This document shows positions 32,518 to 44,474 of a stretch of 64,000 bases of DNA, one piece after another (the first letter of the stretch is position 1; each line of letters begins with the position of its first letter). Made by a program: the position numbers and the translations under genes. Under the pieces are notes generated by a model that was not told where the DNA came from, did not search any database, and saw only the letters and a program-made list of their open reading frames with translations. Origin of the DNA: Populus alba. Taxonomy: Eukaryota; Streptophyta; Magnoliopsida; Malpighiales; Salicaceae. The stretch covers positions 21,427,882 to 21,491,881 of the forward strand of contig NC_133297.1 of the NCBI RefSeq assembly GCF_005239225.2, read 5' to 3'.

Positions 32518-34352
32518 GATAATAGTATCAATAACTCCTTAACTAAATCATGTTTTATAATAACATACCTAATAATATAAGATACCTTTAATTTATGATA
32601 AATATTTATCTTAAATGCAGACCTATCACATAAATGAAAGGATTGATTGATAAGTTCAAGTATTGAAATTGAAAGGACAAAGAGAGGGCCAAACTTAGAA
32701 AAGAGATTTTGGTGCAGTCCAAACTGGAACACTATTCGGTAATTGGGTCATATCTCGAGTTTTAGATGTCCAAATAATCTCAAATTTTTACACAGATTCA
32801 GTAAGACATAGGCCTACAACTTTCATGTGGAGGCCAAGATCTAAGAAGGCTATTTTCAAGTCCAAATTATAGCAACAACGGAGAAGTTAGAATCTGTCTT
32901 GTAGCCCAGACACTATTTAGTGTTCAACCCATATCTAGAGTTCTAGAAGTCCAAATGACCTCAATGTTTTTTTCCTGGAAAGCTAAGATAATTTCCTACA
33001 ACTTTGATAATTACAGGTGGATCCAGTTTTGATGCTAGCAATGACGTTCTATTCAGACAAGAAGATAAGGATTTTCACCAAGTCAAGAGTTGGCCACCCA
33101 CTCAACAATTAGTCATCAAATCAATAGTTCTAAATTTTGGCCTATAAAAAGAGGTATTTGCCATGCATTTAGGGGCTTGGTTGTTCAGATCAAGAACTTG
33201 TTCTTGCTCTCTCTCTTTATATTTTTTTGTAATTCTTAAGTTTTGCTTTCATTAATATCTTGTTTATGCTTTTCATTTCATTTCCTTTACTTAGTTAACT
33301 TGTATCTTATTTATGTTCTTGTTTTGTTTATTTATCTTTCTCTTCTTCATTATGTTTAGCTAAGTTTATTATGTCAAGGTGAAAAAGGTAATACTAATGG
33401 TGTAAGAATAAGTATGGTGTAAACTCAACATGGACCTTAATGTTTAATATTAACATGTCTTATCTTTTTATCTTACTAATTCTTAATACCTTGCTTGTTA
33501 AATGGTTAATCTAGATTTGTGTTGTATTACACTTGGTACAACAAATGCTTGACACTCTTATAGCCCAACCGTATGGTATTACCTACACCTGTGCTATGAA
33601 AGGAACTTGATTTGTTGTTAACATCAGTTAACATCATGAATTCCTCACAATATTTAAAAGTTTGGTGTTATGTAAATAAAATAATTAATATGATCATGTT
33701 AATAATTTATAATGAGCTATTAATGACAAATCATCTGATTGGAACCTCCTTCGAGTGTGGTTTCTAAATTGAGTAATAAGAGTTTATACTATACTTGTTT
33801 GAGATACCATTAGTGGATCCTCTAACCTTGACATTTGTTTTTATCATTGTTTAATCCTTACAGTAATCTTCCATCTCAAGGTTCTCATTAATTTCTTCCT
33901 CTTTTTACTACTACTACTACTACTACTACTACTATTATTTAAATTCTTGTTATATTTTATGTACGTTAAGTATGCTCTGTGTTTGATCAAGGATCCTGAC
34001 ATTGTTGGTCCTGCCTTGTTTATTCGCATCAGAAATCTGTTTATATTATATAATATATCTTTTTGATCTTTTTATAAACTCAATATATAGGCTGGAAACC
34101 TGTAACCCAATCTTTTAGATCATTCTCAGGTATAACAACGCCACGTACTGAGTATTATTATTATTATTATTACTATTACTATTATTATTACTATTACTAT
34201 TGTTGTTATTATTGTTGTTGTTGTTGTTGTTGTATTGTTATTTATAATTTATACAATTAATCTCTCTGTGATTCGACCCCGGTCTTGTCGAGTTATTTAT
34301 TACTTCGACACTCCTGCACTTGGAAGAAGACATTAATCTTTTGGTAGTATCA
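32518..34352 (+). repeat. 3' LTR of the Athila-like element
   Basis: Begins TGATAATAGTATCAATAACT and ends 'ttggtagtatca'. It is longer than the 5' LTR because it has about 70 bp at 33510-33580 (including 'cccaaccgtatggtatta') missing upstream, and about 210 bp at 33940-34148 splitting the triplet microsatellite. Point differences from the 5' LTR are scattered along its length. Confidence 0.85.
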
Positions 34353-34820
34353 GTACTCAAGCAATTCATTCCTAAGATTAAGTCAAAATCATACAACTAT
34401 AAGTCCGACACTTTCCCTTTGTATTCTTTTATCAATATCAGTATTCAGTTTATTAAATTAGAAAACAATATAAATTATATTTTAAAAATTTATTCAATAA
34501 TTTAAATTATTGAATTGAAATTTTTTTTTAAAATAATATTAAATTTTTGATAACTAAGTGATTTTAAATTTAAATTTTATAATTTTTATTTATTTGATAA
34601 AAATTAAACATAAAATAATGTGTATTTATATAAATTTTAAATTTAAAAGTTTTTACTTAAAAAATTGTATTAAACTTTTATTTGAGAGATTATATTAAAA
34701 AATAATATTAATTATATTTTAAAATTTTATTTAAAATTAAATTATTTTTTTATATGTTAACTTAAGATTATTTTTAATGGCTTTGAAATTTATAAAAATT
34801 AAATTAATAAACTTTAGAGA
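34353..34820. other. AT-rich spacer upstream of the DUF4378 gene
   Basis: Very AT-rich, low-complexity sequence with no recognised feature. It forms the distal upstream region of the following gene. Confidence 0.6.
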
Positions 34821-36608
34821 GCAGAACTGACGAATTACACGGATTCACTTCACTACTCCTACGAGACGGTGATGAAAAAAGAAATAGAAACACCAATCTC
34901 TATCTCTCTCCTCTCTGCTAAAATCTCGCGACTCGCGCTGTGCCTGTGACTTCATGACTCTAGAGCTATTTTTTTTCTCTTACTTGCTGTCGAATCTCCG
35001 GTCACGTTCCACCGGAATGTCAGATTCTGGCAACCAGGTTTCTATTTTTGTCTCTCTTAAAAAGTACTTCGTCTTTTTTGTACCGTGTCAGCTGTAGCTC
35101 TTTTAGAGCACGCAATCCTTCTTTCCTTTTCTTTTTTTTCCTGTTTTATAGCTCTCAACTATTTGCTCTCCTCCTTCAATCTCTCCTCTTTTAACTCCTT
35201 TTGACTTTTTCCCCTTTGAATTGTTTCCTTTACTCTAAAAGAAAAGGGAAGCTTTTTTGGAAGCTGATTATCTTAAAAATTAAAAATTTTCTCTGGCTCT
35301 TTATTTTTGGATAAAAACCTGGACTGAACTGGTTTTAGTTTATTATTGATGTGATAATTGACAAAACATGAGAAGAGGGGATATTGATGTGAAAGAGAGA
35401 TTTCTCTTTTTTCCTAAGTCAAGGTAGCTTCTTTGTTTTGATTTCTTTTTACTTTCTTAACAAACGGTTTCTTTTTTTTCTTCACTTAGGTCCTGTGCCC
35501 AATTCCTTTGCTTTCACTCCAAAAACAGAGATAGGGGGGGGATTGCTGCTTAAAATCTTGATAAAACTGGGTGTCATTTGGTTCTGATTGATTTTTGTTG
35601 CAGAGGGTTTTGCCTGATTTGAAGCAGCCAGCTACTTTCTTCATGTCTTTCCTACGTATTCATTGACAGGAATAGGATTTCATCCTCTTTAGAAACCACC
35701 CGTTTTTTGTTTTCTTTTTTTTTTGCTGCAATCATTTTTTACATCTCCGAACAGATATCTTGGTCTAGAGTTGGGGTTTCTGTTTTTTGTAAGTTAATAA
35801 ACTGACAATTGATATTTATTATAGGTGTTGAGATAAATGGGATTCAGAACACAGAGGCTCAAGTTTCCAGGATGCTTGGACAGGATGGTCAATCTTTTTT
35901 GTTTGAGCAACGGGGTCGCTGGAAACAGGCTGCTCAAATCTGTTTAGTTAAACTTAACGTTTTCATGACAAGTAGCTGTTGCCTAGCTTTAACAGGTGTT
36001 GATTTTAAGTTTTTGAACTAGTTCGCAATTTATTATGAGGGGCGATGAGCAATATAAAGGAGTCATCTACCATTATGTCTTGCATCGCATTCCATCTTTT
36101 CCAGCTATCGTAGGATTTTAATTTGCTTATTGTGGATGGTTTAGCTCGATTCTTAGCTCTTGGACATGCTGTTGGAACAATTAGAATTTATCTTGTTTAC
36201 GGGTGATGGTTAAGAACAATTACATTTCTGGCCTGACTGCATGTAAAATGACATGTTTTGTTCTATGCAGAAGCGCTCCATTCTAAACCATCCTGTTTAG
36301 GATTCATGCTGGTTGTTTATATTTTCATATCGATGGTTGTGCATCTTAAATTATATATCAAGCTAACTGTTGTTGACATGGAGATGGTGGTTTGGCAGGT
36401 TCTTCAATCTCAAGTAGTCAATCAGATGTGGCAAGGATGTTGAGTGCACTCTTTGGAGGTAAGACTGCGGATAAAATGGTAAAATATCAAGAATTCTTTA
36501 TTTGTAGTACTGGCCACAGTCCAGTGAAGAGAGGTTTTTCTGAAGAACTTGTCTACATTTCTAACACTTGCATTATAATATACTACAATATAGTGTCCTG
36601 ATCTGCAG

Positions 36609-38462
36609 ATTGTATCTGAGTTGAGGAGAAGCTCCTCAAATAAGAAAGCAAATGTAACACCCGTAAAGACACTCATTGCCCAAGAACTGTCCAAAGAAGT
36701 TGAATCTAAACATAACTCCCCCCAACTTGGTTGCCAAGTTGATGAGACTTGATACCCTTCCTCATCAGCAGCCTATTGCAGCTACACGAAGAAGCCACTC
36801 TAGAGGTTATCAGGGTGTTCTTTAAGTTACTCAGGGATACCTGTGGAGTCTTGGGATGAAGATCATAGTTTTTTGGACAAGCAGATGCCTTGTGAAGGCC
36901 ATCCATGCCAGGAGCAAAGTGAATACAAAGATGTCTATGAAATTTGGCAGCAATCCAAAAAGACAATTCTGAGAGATAGCTCACCTCAGAAAGGAAATCA
37001 CAATGGAAGCAAAATGATGGCTCTTGTTCGCCTGAAGTTTATGGAAGCAAAACGTCTGTCAACAGATGAAAAAGGCTGCCAGTCCATGGAATTCCAAGAT
37101 GCACTGGAAGTTTCAAGTTCCAATAAAGATTTATTCCTCAAGTTTCTGCAGGAACCGAATTCATTGTTCTCTCAACATCTGCATGATCTGCAATGTATGC
37201 CTCCATCTCCCGAGACAAGGCGCATCACTGTTCTGAGGCCTTTGAAGGAAAGATTTGCAGGATCAGGGAAGAAGAGTGATAAACTGACCAAGAAACAGTC
37301 CCATACTGGTCAAGCTATTGGGTGGGAAAAAAGTAATCTTGGATATTCTTCTGCCTTTTCCAATCAGAAGATTGATGAATATGCTGCTCAACCCACTCAA
37401 ATAGTAGTATTGAAGCCTAGCCAAAGGAAGATCCATGACGTTAAGGCTTTGGTTTCACCACCATCATCACCACCAAGAATGTTACATTGTGAAGATTTTT
37501 ATGATGAACCTGAAGATTTTGAGGGTGAATCAAGAGAGGTGGCAAAGAAAATCACTCTGAATATGCGTGAAAACCTGATGGGCCACCAGAGAAATGAAAC
37601 TCGTCTTTCTTCTATGTATTCCAACGGCTATATTGGTGATGATAGTTCAGTTAACAAATCAGAAAATGACTCTGCAGTGGGAAATCTCAGTGATACAGAA
37701 ATCTTGTCACTGACGTCTAGGCATTTATGGGATTACACCAATAGGTTTGATAGCCCCTATTCCTCTTCCTCCTTCAGCTGTGCATCTTGTTCTCCAGAGT
37801 CATCTGTTTGCAGAGAAGCAAAGAAGCAACTTTCTGAAAGATGGGCCATGGTGGCATTGAATGGGAGAGCTCAAGAGCAAAAAACTGCCCGGAGAATCTC
37901 CAGCACTTTGGGAGAGATGCTTGCAGTTTCAGATGCTAAAAAATTTGTGAGATCTAAAGAAGAGGTTAGTAATAAGGAACAAGAACCAAGAGGATCAACC
38001 TCTTGCATCCCTAGTCATTTAAATAAGGAAGACAGCACACCTGATTCTCCTAGAAGTCTTCCAAGGTCCAAGTCAGTGCCTGTCTCATCCATGGTTTATG
38101 ATGCCAGGCTTAATGTTGAAGTTTCACACCCTGATGCTGGCAAAACTGAAGTTTTGAAGGAGCTGACAAAGGCAAAGATCATGAAATCTTCTCTAAAGGG
38201 GAAAGTTTCTAGTTTATTTTTCTCGAGGACCAAGAAACCAAGTAAAGATAAATCTGTTGCATGTCAATCTAAAGATGAATCTCAGTCTGCCATCCTAGGG
38301 TCACCAGTTCCTCTTACTGAAGAAGTTGGTGATGATGCAGTTCAATGTTCTAATAACTGTGGCTGTGAAAAGCGTTTATCTCCTGTTTTACATGGATCAG
38401 CAAGCATTGCTTATCCAGATCTTATCAGCATGGCGACAAATCAAGGCATTGTTTCCGATGAG
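36609..38462 (+). other. Main central exon of the DUF4378 gene
   Basis: From 36843 the frame is open for over 500 codons: acidic and Ser-rich, with 'ESWDEDHSFLDKQM', 'ALVRLKFMEAKRLSTDEK', 'LQEPNSLFSQHLHDLQ', 'QIVVLKPSQRK', 'EAKKQLSERWAMVALNGRAQ' and 'SRSLPRSKSVPVSS'-like blocks typical of the family's middle region. The exon end is placed at GAG 38460-38462, followed by a GC donor (GCAGTT). This keeps phase 0 with the exon at 39017 and avoids the hydrophobic read-through ending at a TAA near 38559. The alternative is that splicing fails and a truncated protein results. Confidence 0.6.
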
Positions 38463-39259
38463 GCAGTTCTATCTTCTTTCTTTATGATTGCCCTGTTTTG
38501 TTCTTTCTTAGTCATAAATGCTGCTATTGTTATTATTGATCAAAGGTATGTCTACAGTTAATAATTTATGGAAACATGATTGAGAGAGACGAACATTGTA
38601 TTTCTTATTGAACAGAGTGAAATCCCAGCCTGTACTTCCTACCTCCTATAGTTTGTCAATTAATTAAAGTTGGGTTGGACACTTGGACTGTATGAGCTAA
38701 GTCATCCTGTGGGCTAGGAAAATGAGTTTGGGTTGGTTAATTCATCAATTTTTATGTGTAAAAGAAACAGTACCAGTCTCTGCTTTTGCCATGCAGCTTG
38801 AAACACATCTTGATTTCTTACTTATTGATTCTATTTCAAGTCAAGCCGGGATTTCTTCAAGATTTCAAGTAGTGGTAGCAATGTCATACATTTGTTCTGG
38901 ATTTAGACTCCATAATTGTCTTCTTCCAGCTGAATATCATTTATTTATTTCTAATTGTCTGTTCATCTTGAACTTCCCATGAAGCGACCTGTTAATCTTG
39001 TAAAAACAATTTGCAGGGAGTGGTATCGCTAACAAAGCCCTTGGTGCCTGTGACTATGAATGAGAATCAAGATCAGCCAAGACCTATTGCAGTTTTAGAA
39101 CCCCCATTTGAAAAGGATGACAGCACAATTCTGGAGGCTTCTGGCAGTATCAAGCCAGGTTACAGAGGTTAATATCTCCTATTTTGGGACTTTTCGAGAA
39201 ATTTCATATGCATTTACCTAGTTCCTAGCCAGATCATATGAATTCTCTCTTTAATGCAG

Positions 39260-39969
39260 GAATAGAGGTGCCTCTCAAGTCTAATTTGACTGATAAATCA
39301 CCACCAATAGAATCAGTGGCTCGAACCCTATTGTTGGATGATTCCCGTGCAGAGACAGCTAGTCCTTATCCATTAAAGTCCTCTCCCTCTCCGGTCTCCT
39401 TGGGTGCTGAGGAAGATGAAAAGGACTGGTTTTGCTTGGTCCAAACTCTACTAACAACAGCCGGTCTTGATTCCAGCCTGCAATTAGATTCATTTTTTGC
39501 CAGGTGGCATTCGCCCGGAAGCCCATTAGACCCATCATTGAGAGACAAATATGCTAACCTAAATGACAAGGAGCTTTGGCTGGAGGCAAAGCGAAGACAG
39601 AGACGATCAAATCGGAAACTTGTATTTGACTCTCTGAATGCAGCGCTAGTTGAAATCACAGGTCATGGATCAGACAGGAGCACAAAGGCTGTGACTTGCA
39701 GTGGGGTTCAAAACTGGTTGGTAGAGGGTGCACAACCCCAGATAGTTGACTACTTGTGGGCTCAGTTGAAGTCATGGCTTTGTAGTGATGTGAGATGTAC
39801 ATTTGGGGACGGTGGCGACGGCAACAGCCTGGTGGTGGATATGGTGGTAGGGAAAGGGTGGGTAGATAAGATGAGAGTGGAATTAGATAGCTTAGGGAAC
39901 GAAATAGAAGGAAAGTTGCTGGATGAACTTGTTGAGGAGGCTGTCTTTGATATGACAGGTAGGGTGTGA
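39260..39969 (+). other. C-terminal DUF4378 exon
   Basis: Acceptor 'ttaatgcag' at 39251-39259; the preceding exon leaves phase 1, giving 'YRG|IEVPLKSN'. Blocks: 'VARTLLLDDSRAETAS', 'DWFCLVQTLLTTAGLDSSL', 'LDPSLRDKYANLNDKELW', 'EAKRRQRRSNRKLVFDSLNA', 'VGKGWVDKMRVELDSLGNEI' and the terminal 'LLDELVEEAVFDMTGRV', followed by TGA. This is a complete, uninterrupted DUF4378 domain of about 230 residues, the best-preserved coding sequence in the window. Confidence 0.85.
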
Positions 39970-40305
39970 TGAGGCTTTCTTTTTCCTATTTGTTGCGACT
40001 CTTCATGTTGTCTATTCATGCAATTGAATTCCATTAATGCTGATCCTTCCTACCTGCCCTTGCTTGCTTAACACCTGCAACTGCCTGAATTAGTAAATAT
40101 TTTCTGTATATTTCCCCTTCTTGATATCTCATGGACAGATAAATCAGCTGGTCTGGCAGACAAACGTCTCAAATCTACCTGCATCATCCATTGTGTTGAT
40201 CACCAAAGGTCAAAGATTTCAAGAGATTGTTGTAGTTACTACAATTCCTACGACTCAACTGTGTTGTTTTGAAGTATCAGAAAGAGAAAGATATTGTTTA
40301 TGATT

Positions 40306-40311
40306 AATAAA
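40306..40311 (+). terminator. Polyadenylation signal of the DUF4378 gene
   Basis: AATAAA in 'ttaataaaataaatt', about 340 bp after the stop codon and followed by AU-rich sequence. Confidence 0.55.
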
Positions 40312-40320
40312 ATAAATTAA

Positions 40321-40842
40321 AAAATATATATATTGAATGATATAACAAAAAAACCGGTTATTAATGTTAATTAAATAGCAAAGTGAAATGCTATTCTTTC
40401 TAATAAAAACAAAAATAGTTTTTATTTATTTTGTGTCAGAGGTTAATTCTGGTTGATAGTAATGAAGGATTTTTATTTCTATATATTTATTATGTAAATA
40501 TAATTTATTTATACAAAATATAAAAGGAAAAAAGTTAAAGATTTAAGAAATTAAATAAAAAAAATGAAGTAAACAATTTAAGAAATAAGAGAAGATATTA
40601 ATTAGAATTTAAGAAAATAATTTAAAGTAAACAAAAAAAAAAAAAACAAAGGAGAGGTTATTAATTAAAATTTTTTAAAAAAATCAAAAGTAAAAAAAAA
40701 AACAACTAGTGTTGGGTTTGGTAAAACAAGTTTGCATACGTGTGATGTAACCATATTATTCGATAGTTTCACCCACATTTAACTAGTTTTTTGCATGTGT
40801 TTTATATATAAAATGCCTTGATATTCTTTATTTTATGTTTTG
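40321..40842. other. AT-rich spacer
   Basis: A-rich tracts around 40557-40690; no gene, repeat array or RNA gene recognised. Confidence 0.5.
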
Positions 40843-42361
40843 AAGGCATTTTTGGATGAAAGATGCAAAAAGAAATATATTGGAGATAATTGACAGATTT
40901 GACTTTCAGTCGATGTTTTGTGCAGAGCGTGAGCTCTAAAGGTTGAAATGAAGAGATTTCAGTGGCATTAAAAAGCTAACATCCATACGTTTCTGTACAT
41001 CTAAGACAAGAAAATAAAATAAGGAAGACCATGGAAATCGCAGCCTTCAAAGTCAAATCTCGCAATCTGCTAGTGTTGACCTTCGATCATTCCGACTTAA
41101 ATATCTGGAGCTACAGAAGTTCAATTGATGCAAACTCAATTTTATCGGATTCCTTACTCAAAGTTCTATAAACGCTCAAGTTTTCAGCAAAAAAAAAAAA
41201 AAATGTCATATGAGGGAGATATGATTTTTCAAAGATGACAACTGAATTCTGCAAGTAAATAGGTTTCGTGAAGAAACGAGTCCAAATTACATTCCGAAGC
41301 ATCTAAACCAATATCCAAGTTTTTATTTCAGAAATTTAGCTCCTCTAAGTCAAATTTTGAAGATTTCATGCAAGGCTATTTTTTTTTTTTTTTTTAGGAA
41401 AATAGTTATTGAAGTACTTAAATGTAAACAGTTTATTTAAGGGAGGACTATTTTGTAAAATACAGACTAGGGTTTCCTAGGATATAAAAAAGAATAAGAG
41501 AATATAAGGGGGGCAGCCACCCAAGAGGAGAAAAACACCCCCTACTCTAAGAAACCCGGAATCATGCATTCCTCCATCTTTTTGATTAGTTGTTCAACAA
41601 ACACGCAAGGCTAAACTCGTTGTCTTGGTTACAAGGACACACCTTCGGATTTTAAGAACTGTGAGATTTATTTTACATTTTTCTTTTCGGTTTATATGAT
41701 GAATATGTTTGTTCTCTTATGCTTATTTTTCTTATGATTGTTTATTTTAATTGCTAGAGCGGACTATAAGTTTTTATTGTAGACAATCTATTTCTAAGTT
41801 TGATATCAAAACTAGAGTTGTGGTATATGAACTTGTGAAGCAATTTAGTTTAATAATTGTGGCAGATCTACCTTATTAATCTTAGGAAAAACATTCAATC
41901 AAATCAAACATAGACTGCGGACAATTATGTTTTCTTGATTAATCAACTTATCAAGTTCTTGAGGCTGTCATTGAGTTAAATTACTAGTACGGACATTGTG
42001 GTTGTTTGATGGTTAGGATTAATTATAAGGCGGATCCATTAACTAACCAATGTTAAGAAGAGATAAATATTCAAAATATAAATTGATGTTTCGTTTTCAT
42101 GATCAGTTCTGATTTCTATAGGTGGATGTGTGCTTGCAACCAATGTTTGTTCTTTTGATAATTTTCTGATTTTATTAAATTTCATTTTCTGTTTTCTTTT
42201 GCTTTAGCCTAGATAACGTCCAAACCCCCCCAAATTGCATATCATCTAGCATGAAAATCTGACTTGAATCTTCCTCGTGGGATCGACCCCTTGCTTACTC
42301 TATACTATCTTGTGTGTTGTGTTTGAAGCTAGGGTAATTAATTTGTACAACCGCGACATCG
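40843..42361 (+). mobile_element. Probable solo LTR of an Athila/Tat-type element
   Basis: Non-coding block with hallmarks of this LTR class: 'gcatttttggatgaaagatgcaaa' near 40850 (part), a 'tcatatgagggagatatgatttttcaaagatgacaac' region (part), 'ggatataaaaaagaataagag' near 41480 as a TATA region, and an end with 'ctcgtgggatcgacc' near 42276 and 'acaaccgcgacatcgcaaca' at 42350. The same order of landmarks occurs in the 22.8 and 32.5 kb LTRs. No internal domain adjoins it. Both edges are approximate. Confidence 0.5.
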
Positions 42362-42639
42362 CAACAACGTGGTCCGCATAAAAAAGCTCACGCGCACCTT
42401 AGCTTTGAAGCCTAGGCCTATATGCTTATGTAAGGTTTTTTCTAAAGAGCAAGTGAAGACCTATCACTCGTTGATTGATTTTCAGTCACCTCTAATGATC
42501 GAAAAATAGGTGTTCGAGTTTTTGGACTTCAAAAACAACTTAGAAAGTCATTATACCTATTTCTAATTTTAAAACACTCTCTAATCAATATAATTGTCGT
42601 GACGTTAGTTTTTCACAAAGATCATATTTTTCTTTATAA

Positions 42640-44443
42640 ACAATATCTCATTTTTCTTTGAGTGCGCTTTCTAGCCCTCATCTTTCAGATAGTACGCTTT
42701 CTAGCCCTGTCTTTTTTTTTTTTTTCTCCGAGCGTGTTTTTAAGCTCTCACCTCAAACACTTTTAGAATGATTAACTATTTATTGTTCTGGTGAGTTCAT
42801 TATCTCTCATTTATTTTTTTTTCATTACAAAGTTTATTATCTAAAGTCTCTTACGAGACTTTATATCATAAACATTGTAAATATGAGATAACTATCATAA
42901 TCTATTTTTAGGTTATTCCATAACTTTTACCTTTTTCTTTTCAAAATAAAAAGATATAAAATAAAAAAATAATAGCAAGGAGACTAACGACGTGGAAAAA
43001 GTTGGCTTAAGATGGATTTCAAATAGAGAAACCAAGCTGCAATTTTTTATGGAATCAGAAGCCTAATTCTACCATATTATACTTAAAACTGGATCAAATT
43101 AATTTTATTAGGGGCTTAATTGGTGAAAAGTTAACTTTAGGAGCCCAATTTGAATTTAATTGAGAAGATTAAAATTTTAAGAAACCAAACTTAATTTTTA
43201 CAAAGTCAATTGGTTCAAATCAGGGGTAAGATCACAAGAAAAATTTTTTTGGTGTTAATTAGGGGTTAAATTGAAGAAATTCATAGTTAAGGACTATTTT
43301 GAAAAACAAACGTCAAACTTTGAGGACCCAATTGATTGGAATCAAGGGTGAAATTGAAGAAAATTAAAAGTTTAATGCTCCATTGAGGATCAATTTGCAT
43401 AAATCCAAAACCAAGGATTACAATGAAAAAGACACTAAAATTCAGGGCTGATGTTGAAGTTTTTCAAGGGCAAAATTGCATAAAAATGAAAGTTTAGAAT
43501 TAATTAGAGGTGCAATTGAAATAAATTTAAAGATGAAGGACCAAAATGAACTTTGGCTAAATCCTTGAATTAAAACCCTAAAAGCCAAAACGATGCCATT
43601 TTGACCAAACAATAAATAAAAAAAGACAAATCAGGTGACTTGTCGTATGGTCGATTGTTCATCTTCTTCCTCCTTTTCACCTAAAAAGACTACTCAAGAA
43701 GCTACTTTTCAGGGGCATTTAATGCTTATCTCTTAACCAAATTTGATAAAACTTGCATGAAAATAATGGCCTAACACTTGACAATACCCTAATATTGTTC
43801 TTTTTGGCTAATTGACACTACGATAGTCGTTATGTCTGCCCAAAAAGGTCAACTCATGCAGACTTCAACTACCAAATTTAACAGTTCATGATAGTTACTT
43901 TGAGCCAACGGTTAGGATCCTAAACTGAATTAATGACCAAGATTTGTTCTCAAGAGTGATAAAGTGTCTATCTCCCATCCTCTATTAATATGAGTGGATC
44001 CCACACCTTGAGGAGGGAGAAATCAGATCTTTAAATTGGTAAACAATCAACTATTTCTTTTTTTATTATTATTTTCTTCTCGGCCAACCCTCTTTATCCG
44101 GCCCACAAGCACCACCATCAATCACACGTCAGGCTACCCAACACAACCAGGAACATCACTGACAACTTGTTTGGCCAGGTAAGCCTCCCCCCTGTCTTTT
44201 TTTCTTTTCTTCCCCACATCATCCCCCAACCATTGCATGCAATGATGGCTTAATTAATTTGCATAGTGCGCTGGACTTGCTTCAGCCCAGCCCATGTGTC
44301 TAAGCTAGGTCCAGCCTAACCCATATAATTAAAAAAAAAAAAAAAAGAGTTCAGGTCTGTTCAGCTGCTTGTCAACCCAACCCGACCCAACTAGGACCGA
44401 TTGAGATGAAAGGTCGGGCCCAACCTATATATTATTCTTATTC

Positions 44444-44474
<31 letters not shown>

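Larger units (their letters stand above)
22795..34352 (+). mobile_element. Athila-like Ty3 LTR retrotransposon with extra 3' cargo
   Basis: Two direct repeats (22795-24347 and 32518-34352) flank PBS, gag, protease, RT, RNase H and integrase in Ty3 order. The PBS type and the protease motif 'DLGASVNLLP' point to the Athila group. No chromodomain follows integrase. Instead there is a Cys-rich ORF, a LOG pseudogene, an internal 'gacattgaggacaatg..ttggggggaa' signature common in this group, and a duplicated hairpin module. No target-site duplication is evident at the edges. All genes carry stops or frameshifts, so the copy cannot move on its own. Confidence 0.85.
34822..40320 (+). pseudogene. LONGIFOLIA/TRM-like (DUF4378) gene with a broken 5' coding part
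   Basis: Family members (LONGIFOLIA, TRM) bind microtubule-associated TON1/phosphatase complexes and affect polar cell elongation. Exons inferred: leader to 35037 (donor AG|GT); 35825-about 35960; 36399-36478; 36609-38462; 39017-39167; 39260-39969 (stop TGA); perhaps a 3'-UTR exon from 40139; AATAAA at 40306. Phases agree across the last four coding exons. Damage: the expected initiator before 'NGIQN' is ATA (35833), a frame slip follows, and no clear donor ends that exon. In the big exon a six-C run at about 36718-36723 shifts the VAKLM motif region out of frame, giving TGA 36750-36752; a one-base loss near 36813 restores the frame. The conserved motif itself reads VAKLMRLD rather than VAKLMGLD. 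A shorter protein from a downstream ATG (36885) remains possible. Confidence 0.7.

Noticed and set aside
35017..35037. ATG in the first leader exon as the true start of the DUF4378 protein
   Set aside because: It would give only seven codons before the splice site, and joining to the next plausible exons does not lead cleanly into the conserved frame; more likely a short upstream ORF.
36422..36984. Minus-strand frames opposite the DUF4378 gene
   Set aside because: They are antisense shadows of conserved exons and lack their own motifs.
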